From assembly GCA_037576215.1 (NCBI GenBank), contig JBANDB010000014.1, positions 1,736,001 through 1,800,000 on the forward strand: a DNA stretch of 64,000 bases. Reading direction: 5' to 3'. Made by a program: the position numbers and the translations under genes. The notes beneath the pieces are model-generated. The model was given only the letters and a program-made list of their open reading frames with translations, was not told the DNA's origin and ran no database searches. This document shows, one piece after another, positions 13,432 to 25,344 of this stretch; position 1 is the first letter of the stretch, and the number at the start of each line of letters is the position of its first letter. The DNA is from Armillaria gallica. Its lineage: Eukaryota > Basidiomycota > Agaricomycetes > Agaricales > Physalacriaceae.

Positions 13432-16296
13432 TCAAGGACGACCTAGGTTGTGACTCTTGGCTTCCAGCCACTTGTCACCCAACTCGTCGACTACCTCTCT
13501 CAGGGTGGATACTACTATTTCACGATCATATCCGTTTCCTTCCAAGTAGTACTTGATCTGTTTGGAATAAAGGATGTCAATGCTTATGATATATGCCAAT
13601 GAAAGGAGCACACCTTGGGTTCAGTTCCACTCGTCCTACGAATATGTTAGCATATACGGAGTAGCCAAGAATAACAAAGAATATACCGGATTGTCAACGC
13701 GATCTTGACACCCTTTTCTTTGTCCTCTGCTCTGAATTGGACCATGTGTCCAGAAGAAATAGGAAGAGAAGGCTTAAAACTCGGAGGATTCGCACTATCG
13801 TACCCAGTGGTCAGATCTACAACCCTAGTTACAGACAAGCCTGCTATTTCCTTAGGATAGTTGGATGAATCGGAGACAGTATCCTGTTTATGACATAAAC
13901 TAGATCAGTTATTCTCAAGGATATCGGACGCTTACGCTGAAATTACGCAGGCGAGCAAATATGGAGTCGATTGTAGGACCATCACTGCATATAAAATAGC
14001 TATTACTGGTCTGGAAAGAATTAGATTTACCGCGACTTTCAAGATATAGATTTTTCGTACCACAAAATGACCGTATCTACAAAAGATCAATGCCATGGAG
14101 ACAAGTAAAGAGCGGTTAGAAGACTACTTACTTCTTGTACAGATCATTGAGATACTGATTGACCGTCTTTTGACGGGCGGCGAGGGACTCTACCAGCTGA
14201 GCGAACACCAATGTTGCTGCAACTCCATCCTTGTCCCTGATGTCGGGGCCAAACATGTATCCAATAGCCTCTTCATAACCGAAAGGCACTTCATAGCCTT
14301 GTTGTACGAGGTTCAACACGACATTTCCGATGTATTTGAAACCTCATATCTGTGTAAGAATGAAAAGTTCATACTCTTCTGGTCTCAACTCACCTGTGAG
14401 GCATTCCACAAATTTAAACCCTTCGACGTTGCCCATAGCTTCGACCATCTTAGAGCTCACGGTAGACGCGACCATCGCTAGCTTGTCAAGAGGTTTTCCG
14501 CTATCTTGGTACGTTTCCAGTATGCGAGCAGCGAAAAGCACTCCCAGTTGATCTCCCGTGAAGGCAATCCATTCTCCCGTTGGCCTGAATAACGCGTGTA
14601 ATTAGCATGATACAGGCATACGCGAGGTAAGGCTCTTACTGTCGCTCAGCTGCAGCGAAGCGATCGGAATCCTGGCAAAATCTCAGTAGACGTCTTTAAT
14701 ACTGGGGATAATGGCAATGAGCTTACGGGATCTTGAGCAAGAACATAATTGATGTTATTCTTGACAGCTGTTTTCATCGCCAGGTCCTGAAAGGCATCAG
14801 AACAAAGTACAGGCCGATAGTGGACTAAATCACCAATGCTCCTATACGATACATGAGTATCACCTCTCGAACGTACAAGATGCTTACCTTTCTCTTCAGG
14901 ATTTGGGAATGTCACAGTAGGAAAATCTGGGTCTGGAACTTGTTGCTCTGGCACATGGGTCGGTGGAACGAGACCAAACAATTTGAATGCCCTCGACACA
15001 AATGGTTCACTGACCCCATGCATTGACGTGTTCACGAAACGGACGGAAAAAGCGGTGCCCGCAGAACTGGAAGTGAGAGCCCTTCAATTGACTTGCGTTG
15101 TGAAGATACAGAGCGTACTGACAGTGAAATTTTCTGAGGAGCCAGACTTTCAAAGTAAGCATCTTTCATCTCGGCCGTTTTGTCAAGGCAGATGTCAGAA
15201 GAAGTGATGCTCGCAACATCCCATGTCTTAGGTTCGAGGTTGGCCTTGATGGATTCGGATATGCCGGCGTCGTGAGGAGCGATAATCTATTCTTCATTTC
15301 GATTACCGCAAGACTATGATGCGTCAGAACGAACCTGCACCGCATTCTCCCAGTACACCTGTAATGAGGATCATCAAAAACAGTTCCATCCGGAAATGGT
15401 TAACCAGGGACCTTGTATCCATTATCTTGCTGTTCAATTCACATTTTGAGTTATTCTTGAAGTAGACAGAATGATGTCACTGAACCTTTGGATTATGGCT
15501 GGCTAGAAAATTTATGAGTCAAGGTACAAGATCAGGGAGAAGGGCGTACCAGTGATCATGACACCACAAGCAGCGTTCAACTTCTTAACACTGAAAGGTA
15601 CCCTGTGGCGAAATCGCTATGAGCACCTTGTGGAATAGATAATATCCTGGCCTTACATAGGGGTATGAACTAAGCCTCGGTGAAGGTAAACTTTAACGTC
15701 GCTAGTTAGGAAAGCAGCTGCCGTCAACTGTGCCCAGTGTTCTGAATTGTGACGGTGGTCGTGCCCTATAACGACACCTCGAGAAGATGCATCTTTGACA
15801 TGGGAGAGGACGTATTGACACAGTCCCTTGGACAGATTTGTATGAGGAGCATTGATAGTCACGAACGAAACCCACTTGAGAGGCTTGAATGATAATAAGG
15901 TCTAAAATATATCTCGATTTTGCCAATTGTGAGCGTATGCAGGAGGGTCCATCTTACCGTTCATCCGGGACCACCCTGCCTCCATTCTCCCTCGTAGTCC
16001 TTTGCAATGGATAATAAGCTCGGATGTCTACCGATTCCTGAAGATTTTAATCCGTGCCTGCTGTTCCAAACTCTATTCGCTTCCTGGAACTGGATGTCAG
16101 CTTGGATCAGTGAGTGCGTTCTTATTACCAGCCTCATTCTTCCTTCCAATTCTTCCTTGTTGCCTGTCTCCCATAGTTTCTGGATCTCATTTCTTGTAAC
16201 TTCGTTCTGAATAGAGATTCAGCTGTATCTCTTCAGTGCAAGAGGTAAACAAGGTACCTTGTCCATTCTCAGCCATTCCTTAACAAGATCGTCCAT
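13432..16296 (-). CDS. phosphoglucomutase-2 / phosphopentomutase family enzyme
   Basis: This alpha-D-phosphohexomutase-superfamily enzyme interconverts sugar 1-phosphates and sugar 6- or 5-phosphates. The PGM2/yeast Pgm3 clade acts mainly on pentose phosphates. The start is MDDLVKEWLRMDK at 16296. After two introns comes RIEFGTAGLRGRM, the N-terminal signature. VVIGHDHRHNSEHWA follows. The catalytic serine loop GVMIT|ASHNPK is split by an intron near 15500. The metal loop DP|DSDRFAAAERQ is split near 14670-14720. Later motifs are FTGDQLGVLFAARI, GYEEAIGYMFGPDI (sugar-binding loop) and a C-terminal domain ending GRP at 13432. The intron at 16000-16057 appears to use a GC donor to preserve EFGTAGLRG. 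All catalytic loops are present, so the enzyme should be active in the cytosol. It converges with the DYRK gene, 253 bp apart. Confidence 0.93.
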
Positions 16297-16453
16297 CTCT
16301 AGATGTCAAGGTGATGAGGTTTTATTGTGAGGAGTGATGTTGTGGTTACAGGACAAGATGTGTTAACGTAAAGGTCTCGACGTAACTGCAATTACGCGCT
16401 CTCGATCACATCTCGATCAGTGAGGTCGGCGAGGACAACGACATACTGCGACC

Positions 16454-16488
16454 ACTACTACTGCTACTGCTACTGCTACTACTACTAC
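16454..16488. repeat. CTA/CTG trinucleotide microsatellite carrying a stop codon
   Basis: This is a 35 bp tract of CTA and CTG triplets on +. Read on the minus strand in frame with the acyltransferase gene it is TAG and CAG codons. The first TAG (16485-16487) is the gene's stop codon, followed by three more TAGs, then alternating CAG and TAG. Slippage would change the number of tandem stops rather than the protein. Confidence 0.85.
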
Positions 16489-18032
16489 GAGATTATATTA
16501 TCTGGAAAGTCTAAATGTGAAAAATCTGATTGTAAAGTCTTCATTACCAGATCATATATATCATCCGGAACTCCCAGTGACAGTTCTATACCTGCTTCTT
16601 CAGAGTTTGATTTGAACACTCTTAAATAAAACTTCGATATGCCAGCAGTATAGAACTTGGATCCTCGAGGATAGCCGAAGTGAACGGCACGCCAATCGAA
16701 GCTGGCAGAGGCCCTCATCAACGTCTCATATCAGAACAGAGAATAGGGCTTACGACAAATTAGAGTTCACGGAGAGTACATTCGAGTCGGAACCAAAGAA
16801 GAACTTCTTGTCTTCGGTTGCAGCGCGTAGCATATGATGCCCAGCAACGGACATATAGCTCTCAATAAAGTTGGGGGACCTGGCTTCGAGAAGGGATCGC
16901 CGCACCTTTTGCGCGACGGAAAGAATCCCGTCCGTTGGCATTATGAGGCAGGTAGGGATCTGTTTTAGGTCAAAAGCCACGACCATGTTTAGTCATGGAA
17001 CCACGTACCACGTATATACAGTTTCCAGCAACATTTGCGTCAATAAACGGGGCCGCGACATCTCGGTACTAGTGAAAATCAATGCAAAGTTAAGCAAAGT
17101 CCATGAACATACACTGGCAGCATTCGTCACAGTCGATAGTGTGTGATAACCACATCGATTAAAAGTAGACACGATGTAGGATGTGAGACAATCCTGCACA
17201 GATAGAGGGATAGAAGAGAAGCCGTTGGCGTGGTCGCGAATTAAGGATGCTTGCCCTTGGGTGACGTACCAATCGATTCTTCTCGTCGACTGATTCCGTT
17301 CAGCATACCTTTGGTATATTTCTGGAACAGAAAATGTTCCGGTCAGATGTGGCATCATGGGCCCAAACCGCTGTAGGATATCTGTGGCCGGAGATGCAAA
17401 TATATGTTTTCGGAATGAGGGCGCGGGATACGAGGGTTTCAATCCTTGATAAAACTGGGACAGTGTATGCATAAATCTCAAAAGACTTGTAGCATCCCCT
17501 AGAAAGAAATTTAGTCAAAGTTCATTCAATGAGAGCGACAGGGCACATACCTAGCGCATGATGCCAACTTACACCTATCGCGGTGTAGTTTTCGCAGACG
17601 TTGAGTTTGATTTGAAGCAGGGGGTTCTCCGAAGATGTAGTAGCACCGCAGAAGAAGCGGTTAAGGTCATCTTGAATAACCCAATTCGAGAGACCGAGCG
17701 GCCTATCATCGTGTACGACTTCAACTGACAACGGACGATTCACTAAACGAATTCGGAAACTGGAATTGCCCTGAGAAAGATGGGTTTGTTCAATGGAGCC
17801 GCAGCAAACTCGATAGATGTCAAGAATACTGGACAGGGCGCTGCAAAATCGCCCTTCATTGAGCTTTCCGTCAACTACATGTACGTTCTTGATCTTTAAA
17901 GAAAACTCAGCCAGAAGATACCGTTTCAAAGTCACTTATACGTACATATGTCATCCAAAGATCTTGGGAAGGTAGTTCGACATACTCGTCCTGTATTTCC
18001 GGGCTGGTTGATGCATGCACAGTCACAAACAT
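16485..18032 (-). CDS. BAHD-like acyltransferase (transferase family)
   Basis: This is a probable CoA-dependent O- or N-acyltransferase, substrate unknown. The start is ATG at 18032 (MFVTVHASTSPEIQDEYVEL). An intron after LWMTY leads to IKNVHVVDGKLNEGRF. The catalytic HXXXD motif is SWHHALGD, interrupted by an intron exactly between G codon bases (17490-17560). A second structural motif equivalent to DFGWG is present as DWRAVHFGYPRGSKFYT near the C-terminus. C-terminal order and length (about 460 aa) fit the family. The last codons run into a TAG/CAG microsatellite. It is divergent from the small gene at 18200. BAHD relatives in fungi often serve secondary metabolism, but no biosynthetic cluster surrounds this copy. 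Confidence 0.8.
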
Positions 18033-18199
18033 GATGTGAAGAGAAAAGAAAGATAAGGAAAAAGATAAGATAAGGTCACTTGTCACAAGTTGTCACATCA
18101 CACGACATCCCTTTGCTTCTGAATTTCGGTGAGCAAATTTCCCTTCATACTGTAAGTACACAATCTCAGTACTTGTGACTCTATCGAGGTGCCCAGGAT

Positions 18200-18463
18200 A
18201 TGCGGCCGTCAGCTGCAAGATTGATTCGACTTGTTCCTCGGTCGTCCGTCCAGCTCACGCAGAAGGTCGTTCCCTCGACCGCTGAGCGACCCCCCGAAGT
18301 CAAGCCACCTACGCTCCTTGCCATCCTCCTCGAGCGAAAAGAAAAAGCCGGCGATAACTGGCCAAGCAACATTCGCATAGAGACACCAATATCAAAGGCG
18401 GCGTTGAAAGATGTCCAGTCCGGCGTGAGGACCCAATTGAAGAAGCTCTTGAAAGAGCGGTAG
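18200..18463 (+). CDS. small basic protein, possibly mitochondrial (87 aa)
   Basis: An intronless reading frame runs from ATG at 18200 to a stop at 18463. The N-terminus (MRPSAARLIRLVPRSS) is Arg/Ser-rich without acidic residues, as in a mitochondrial presequence. The remainder (PPTLLAILLERKEKAGDNWP, then a Lys-rich tail ending KKLLKER) is mostly helical in character. I do not recognise the family. The divergent position 167 bp from the acyltransferase, and good separation from the next gene, support a real gene. It could be a small mitochondrial assembly factor or ribosomal component; this is inference. Confidence 0.55.
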   Translation: MRPSAARLIRLVPRSSVQLTQKVVPSTAERPPEVKPPTLLAILLERKEKAGDNWPSNIRIETPISKAALKDVQSGVRTQLKKLLKER

Positions 18464-18804
18464 CATTCTGGTACGCTGTTGGTACATGGTTGTGTAGAAT
18501 CTTGGCGTGCTAATTCAAGAACCAGGATAGGGCGCCGGCCGTTTTGTACAGGGCAGTTTGCATTACGCACTGTATCCTCTTGGTTATACACAAGGAATGA
18601 ACATTATTCCCTGGCACAGACAAGATGTGTTGTATGAACTACGTCTATGTAATTGCGAGAGTGATCATGAACGTGTGGCGTTCACAGAAGGCAAGGGAAA
18701 TGAATGAATGACAATGAATCTTGCAATGATTAGGCAATAAATAATCATGAGTATCAGTGAAGAGAAGAATATGCAACGGAAGCGAGTCCCAACCAGCCAA
18801 CGTA

Positions 18805-21800
18805 CTACACACGGGTAGACGTGTCCTCATTGTGGGCTCCAGCAGAGGGAGGATTCAGCGTGTTCAGACGAGGGAGCCGAATTTTAAGCGAAGGCGTCGC
18901 TGGAGTGGTAGCGGAGCTAGTCATCGCGGACTGGGGGGGAGCGGAAATCGACCCGGGATGCGTAGGTGTACGAGCTGACTTTCTTCGGCTTTTCGAAGGC
19001 GATGCTTTCCTGACCGCTTTCCCTTTAGGACCATGGTAAGTAGGATCTCCATCATCATCACCATCCTCGTCCGCTCGCTGCCGCTTCCTACCTCGCCTAG
19101 GTTTCTCAGTTATAACAACGTCTTCGTCCTTTGCGGGGGGTCGCCGTATGGATCTCGTGCGGGTGGTCTGGTTCTGCGCGCCCCACGTTGAGAATCAAGA
19201 AGGGAAAGAAGTTCAACAATGTGCATCACCTTAATGGTAGACCCATTCGTTCTGCTCAATGCAGACAAACCACCATCAGTGTCTTCCACCTGGTCGGATA
19301 TCAGAAAATGACAGGTGGAATGTTTATAGAAATAATGGTGCCAGTACCTTCACACGAACGGCCTTCGTAGCTTTCGGCGGCGGCGCAATAGGATCTGGCA
19401 GTGGGTCCACAGGATCAACGATATCTTCGGGAAGTCGGCTAGAGCTCTTCAAATGCACATAAATACGTGTCCTATGATCATATTGATGACATTACCTTTG
19501 ACGGAGCACCATTTTTCGTCCTCGTAGACCTTAACTCTCTCGCGTTTGGGTCCGTAGTAACAGACGCCGACTTTTTCCGCTTAGCAGTAGATGCTGACGC
19601 ACTTGCACCTCCATTCACATTTCTCGGGATTTTCTATCCGGCTGTGAGCCTCTGAAGCAAACGTTGACATGTCACTGCCTTACCTTTATGATACGAGGTC
19701 TACCAACATTCCTAGGCTCACTCTTCCCAACGATTTCTGGGCGTTTCAGACTTGTCGAGGCGGAGGGTTGCGGATCGCTTCCTGAAGTTCCCAGCCGGAA
19801 GTCGCAAAGCATCTTAGAAAGAAGCATGAGATCTGTGTGAATCCGCCAATAGAAAAGGCTCTCTCTCTTACCTGCGCTAATGCTATGTCTTCGGTCTTGG
19901 ATGGATCAGGCCTATCCTCTAGATCGTCCAAAGAGCTCAAAGACGTCAGTGGCGACGACATTCGAGAACTATCTTCCACATCTCTGCAACGTAGTCAGTG
20001 CGGATTTTCGGATGCAATTGCACATATGGCGTACCCCGTGGCGGAAGTTTTATTAACCTTACTCCAAAAATCCAATAAAATGATACGTTCGGGAACCCGA
20101 TATCGTCGCCCGTTTATCAGGACTTCGTCCACATTGACTTTGGGGTGTGATATGGCTGTTGATGGAAGCTGAGACGGAATGACTTCTATATTGCCGTTGT
20201 TAAACTGCCTGGGCTTAGTTATTTCGATGGGGGGCGCATTATGCTTTGGTATTCGATGTCGGGGAGGCTAAAGAGTGTCAGTTGTAGCAATGGTATGATC
20301 GATAAGTAGACTGACAAGGATTCGGTCTGCGTGATTAGGACACATCCACTTTTTAGTAAAAGGTGGCATTGTTGATAGAGGGGATCCAAGCAGTCCAGAT
20401 GCCAATGCAAGTCACAGTAATCGCAGGAGACAATGTGTTTCCACATCTCGTAGTGTGCGCCTTTTGATGTGGATCTTCGGGCACGTTTTGCAGTTGGTGC
20501 AGCGGCAGCTACGTTGTCGGGAAGAGCAGAGGTGCCACAACGATGGCATAGAACAGGCGCCCCGTTCCTGTCCTTTAATCGATAAGAATCGCGATCTTCT
20601 AATTGACCGTGCCGACTGTAAACAATGTCAGTACCCGTGAGGCGAGAACGACAAAACAGGACGCACTTGAGCCGTGGTGGTTTTAACTCTGAGCTATCCA
20701 CGTAAGCCCCCCGGTCACCAGTTGCGACTAGGCAGAGTCACATTGCTGCAATATATGACACGTAGATATAACTCACCGTCCTTGAAGAACGTTCGAACAT
20801 CAGCCGGGAGCTGGAATTCTGAGGGTATAGAGGTATCGACAAGATGGATGAGGGGAGATATGAGGGAAGCGGGTGGTTTTTTGGGTGGATCCTGAGTCTG
20901 GCGTCACAATGAAAAGTAGAGAAAAAGACTGAAAATGCTCACCTTACGAATGTTACATGCTGGACAAAACCATCTGCTATCGCCCTCATCGACGCTTTCC
21001 ATCGGCGGATCGAGACACCAGAGATGAAAGGCCCTGGGACAGCCGTCGCAGTACACGAGTTTGCCCAGCTGGCGACAAGCAGAGCAGTGGTCTTGGTTGG
21101 TCATCTGGAGCGCCGTACAGCATCAGCGTAGCAAGGAAAGAAGAGTAAGAAGTACTCACAAGATGGCCTGGTTCGGGTGAAAGCAGAGATACCATGGGGG
21201 CCTCCTCCTTGATTCTGACAGCAGACGTCTCTATTTCTCTGCCCTTGCCTTTGTCCTTCCTCTTCAGCCTTCCGTTCGTGCTCGTCGAAGGAGGCTCCTG
21301 TAAGTTTTGTGATGAAGCAGAACGGGACAACACGGGCATGTCGTCGTCGATTCCGGTCATGGAATCCGCTCCCGGGGCCGATGGCGGTGAATGCGGTGGC
21401 GATTGCGCTTGTACAGGCTCAGGAGGGTCGGCTGTGGGAGCGCTGTTGTTGTTGTTGCGAGCAGATGCACGCTGGGCGCGGCCAGTGACAGCGCTGACAA
21501 AGTGACGAGGTGGTGGGTAAGGAAAGACAAGGAAGGGGGGTTAAAACACGACGAAAAGTGTCAGCATAGGTCGTACAGCGAAATGATAGCAGACAGACCT
21601 TTTATCCACCCTGACACGAGTCTTGAGGATGTCCATGGACTCCTGGCCTATCAAGGTGCCGTGGACGATGCCAGAGTAGGTGGTACCAGGATCATCGGGC
21701 CAGAGGGACGAGTACATGGTAGATGACTTCTTGGTCGTTGCCGGTTGCTGGGTATGGCCCAGAGGAGGTGGTCCTGGCAGAATTTCGGTCGCAAGAGAAG

Positions 21801-21873
21801 CATCTCCCTCAAGGTGAGGAGGCTGGCAGACGGGCACTCCTGGGGGCAGCACGTATCCCGCCGTCGATGCCAT
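18805..21873 (-). CDS. Rco1/PHF12-like double PHD-finger protein
   Basis: This is a candidate subunit of an Rpd3S/Sin3-type histone deacetylase complex, nuclear. The start is ATG at 21873 (MASTAGYVLPPGVPVCQPP). A disordered segment follows, with an Asn run (21440s). The first PHD finger, about 20950-21105, reads CSACRQLGKLVYCDGCPRAF then HLWCLDPP and WFCPAC, giving the full C4HC3 set. The second, degenerate PHD-like segment (20330-20590) has CHRCGT and CDYCDLHWHLDCLDP. Two PHD fingers in this order are the Rco1/PHF12 layout. Downstream are a Ser/Asp-rich region, an AT-hook-like GRPRIIK (about 19685-19700) and a Lys/Arg-rich tail ending TSTRV at 18805. The gene has many short introns, and the borders in the last third are uncertain. 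The Rco1 assignment rests on domain order, not on alignment. Confidence 0.78.
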
Positions 21874-23311
21874 CTTTTCTACCAAGGATGCAAGAAAGGA
21901 CCTTTACAGGCCACGGCCGCACAGAGAAAACAGAACAGCCAATTTTTTTGTCGGACGACCGCAGGGCGACTGGAGTACCAGAGTGTCAATAGTCAAGATG
22001 CAAGGGTGGCTCAGTCATGTTCCACTCCGGCAGTTGTTACCACATTTTATCATTCAACATTTTTCTACTACAACACAATACAGGGAAAGACTATGGAACA
22101 GCAACCTCTACACGAAACCACAGCCATCGGCAGAGGGTTGAAAAAGGGCGCTTATCCGATAACTATCGGCGGCAAAAGGCCACCATTCTCGTTCAAGCGC
22201 CGTACGTGCGGGGGGATACAGCTTCATCGTATATCGTTTTGCTTCACTGAACGTGCTGGTTCACAGTCAGCTACAGTCGAGGCAGGAGTGTGCGCCTGCG
22301 TGCAGTGCTCAATACCTCGGTGGACATTTTCGTTATTAAGGTCGTAAGACAAACAGGAGGATAACATTTACCTCGGCATAAGGACGGCGATTCGCAGTCG
22401 CACATATAATGGAAACAAACGATGTGCAACATTGTCCTAGCACACCCGAAGGAATCCTGAGACCACGGAGAAATATCATCCAGGTCGGCACGGAGACCGC
22501 TCGGAGAGTATGATACCCAGAATAAGTGCTCTATATGGAGCATACATCCAAGGAGAATACCACAGAGAAGTATTCGAAGGAAGTCACCGAAGAAATATTT
22601 TGAGATGGGAAATAGAATGCCAAGGCCGTGGTACAAGGAAGATATTCCCGCCCGTGCAGGATATAGCAAAGCCAGTTGATGGCCGAGTATATTTTTACTT
22701 GTCAACCCGACACGCTAGACATCTAGCATTGCCGTCTGATTCGGTATATCGAGGTCCATCGCGTTTAGTTGCGGTGGACCTACCGGATTACCAGCATCGA
22801 CGCAACAATCGCGAATTAGAATATCGCATCGCGAACATCGCCAGGATTCATAAGGAAGCTTTGCATTCTCCTGTTCATTATGTGGAGACAAGAACAGCGA
22901 CAGCCAAGTGGATATTCGGCAAGAGTTGTTGTCGAAATCCAACACGAAGAGGGCAGCTGCAACGAGTACATGTATCTGTGCGCCGTGTCCAGTAATGAGT
23001 CATCGCAGACTGCTAACATCTGATATTCCGAGTGTCAGTTAAATACTCGTCGAGAAGCATGAGCATGGGATTGAGTGTATTGCGAGCAAGTCGAGGATGA
23101 GAGTAGAAAGCAAGGAACGAGTTGCCGGCCTCTGATTTATTTGCCGGCGGTTATTTCAAACGTGCACAACCCGGCGTTACTATTGGCTCTCGCAGCTTGA
23201 ACGGAAATCTGTCAATTTGCTTGTGCTACGCTCTTCATGTGACGGCCACTACCACTCACTACACCACTATAAAAAGGGCCATTATAATGCATTTTCTTTG
23301 TGGTACCCATC
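21874..23311. other. 1.4 kb region without a confident gene
   Basis: This lies between two divergent starts (21873 on -, 23312 on +), so it holds both promoters. Open frames of 144 codons (22271-22705, -) and 161 codons (22510-22995, +) exist, but neither shows a known motif and they overlap each other. A short spliced gene on the minus strand around 22300-23050 cannot be excluded. Confidence 0.4.
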
Positions 23312-24767
23312 ATGCTCGCCTTTGTCCCTGTCATTCTGCTCAGTGCCCTCTCGCTTCCTGCGTACTCAAAGAGCTCGTCGTTGAATATCCTCTTGACCAA
23401 CGATGATAGCTGGGCGTCGGCAAACATCAGGTGCTGGCTCACACTGGCCTATTCCTATCGCTTTCATTGACAGATGACAACAGGGCGACATATTCTGCTC
23501 TCAAGGCAGATGGACATAACGTCCTCTTGGTAGCGTGAGCGCCCATTCAATCATATCGCCTACGGGAACCTGACACTCGGGTATCAAGGCCGGCGGTGCA
23601 ACAGTCTGGACGAGGAGGCACCTTTGTCCTTCCCACCACTAACATTACACCCCCTGGGGGTGAATTTGGCTCAATACCTGTCGGGGCGCCGTACTTTGGT
23701 CACGACAAGAATGACCAGAACCTGTGTACGCCCATCTTCGTATCGCGTAGCGCATATATGCTGAAGAAAACCAGGGTATTTCAATGGTACACCCGCGGCC
23801 TCAGCAGTTTTCGGCATTGATATCATCGCTCCTATGCACTTTGGCAGCAAGCCCATCGACCTTGTCGTCTCCGGCCCGAACGAGGGCGGCAACAATGGCC
23901 CTTTCTTGTATACTCTTAGCGGCACCATCGGCGCGTCCTACGCGTCCGTTGAGCGAGGTGTACGCGATCCCCAAATTTCTGATCACTATTGTCTGATTCT
24001 CGCCTAGATACCGGCAATAGCTATATCCGCGGGCAACGGTACTCACCGCTCATTCACGACCAACACTGGCGCGAAGGATGATCCGGCTAACATTGCTGCT
24101 CAGGTAACATTTACCTTTGCTAGCTCTATTCACTTCATCCTCATCAACATATGCAGTTGGTAGCCAGTTTTGTTGCTGCTCTTGCTCGTGGTATCGATAC
24201 CACAAAGACGCGCCTTCTCCCCCTCGGAGTTGGCATCGGGTTTGTCTACTATTCTTCCTGCTCGCGTTCAGCCAATGAATCGTCTTCTAGAATCAACATG
24301 CCAGTATTTGGACCAGGAAATTCTTGCGTGGCTGTGGGCTGTTTCCAAGCGTCATCATGACTTTTCCTTCAACTCATTTCTTCACAGCCTCCGTTCATTT
24401 CAACGCGTATGACTGGCGGCGCTACCATCGACAAGATTTCGATTGACCCGACAACAGGATTTCCTGTTTCCACCGATTTGTATGTGGTACACAGCGTACG
24501 TACGCCACAATTAATGACCTTTGTTACAGGGTAGCCAATGGCCTCAACGTCCTCTTGAATGGGAATACCCGACTTCCCGGTATGAATCATCCCTAGTCTC
24601 GTTTCAAAATACCATTGAACACGGTTTCTTCAGGCGAAACGATCATCAGCGCAGAATGTAAGACCGCGGTGAGCGTGTACTCAGTGGACTATGATGCTCC
24701 TTCCGCGGTGGCAGATCCTATCCAGAAACACCTTGCATCACTCTTTGGGAAAACGAAATTGGATTAA
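23312..24767 (+). CDS. secreted SurE-like phosphatase / nucleotidase
   Basis: SurE-family proteins are metal-dependent 5'/3'-nucleotidases or acid phosphatases. The start is ATG at 23312 with a clear signal peptide (MLAFVPVILLSALSLPAYS), so the protein probably enters the secretory pathway. The metal-binding signature NILLTNDDSWASANIR follows; the Asp pair of TNDD is intact. Exon 2 starts at 23484 (RATYSALKADGHNVLLVA). Then come VAPAVQQSGRGGTFVLP, DLVVSGPNEGGNNGPF and SGTIGASYASVERG, the conserved SurE blocks. Later exons read ARGIDTTKTRLLPLGVGIG, then RINMPVFGPGNSC, then PPFISTRMTGGATIDKIS and a tail ending GKTKLD at 24767. About nine short exons are needed and all junctions found keep frame. 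Extracellular SurE proteins are known in fungi; the natural substrate here is unknown. Confidence 0.88.
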
Positions 24768-25344
24768 GAGTATCTGCTTGATGCCCAGCATGAACACTGT
24801 TATATAAAGTGACTGAATATATCGTTTTGGACTTTCAACGACAACGAATCAATCTTGTTCGAAGTCATTTCGATTGTCAAAATGTCGTTACTCCTGCTTC
24901 AGAACATGATCTGCTCATGCATGACACCAAACAGTTTCCTAGTTGCAAGAATACGCCACTTAGTGATAGCAATACCTCTACCGAATTGAGTAAGGAAAGT
25001 CGAGGTCGAGGTGCGCACATAAAGGGACCACTTTTCTCCGGAGTCCAGCCTGTGCCCAGACGTTTGTTGAGCCATCAATGCTGCGAACTGGTTGACCATA
25101 CGCAGGTTGCCTGATGAGGGTCGCAGCTTGTTCATTTGGCGACGGAAAGATGGAAGGTAACAAGCCGAACATCGACGCAATGAGGGTTTCTACTTGCAAG
25201 GATCGTGCCGTACAGTAGAATCAGCTTCTAAGTATGAGTTAGACGGAGACAACCAATCCCATCAGTTCGATAGCTTAAGAACAAATACAGTCGATGGATG
25301 AGGGTGTAACACGTTACATATACATATATGTCTAACACAGCGTA
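24768..25344. other. 577 bp intergenic region
   Basis: This lies between the 3' ends of two convergent genes. Two overlapping minus-strand frames (25199-24978 and 25180-24899) of 73 and 93 codons are open but match nothing I know. Probably 3' UTRs plus spacer. Confidence 0.4.

Noticed and set aside
22271..22995. Overlapping long frames on both strands (144 and 161 codons)
   Set aside because: No motif on either strand and no splice extension into a known family; listed only as an uncertain region.
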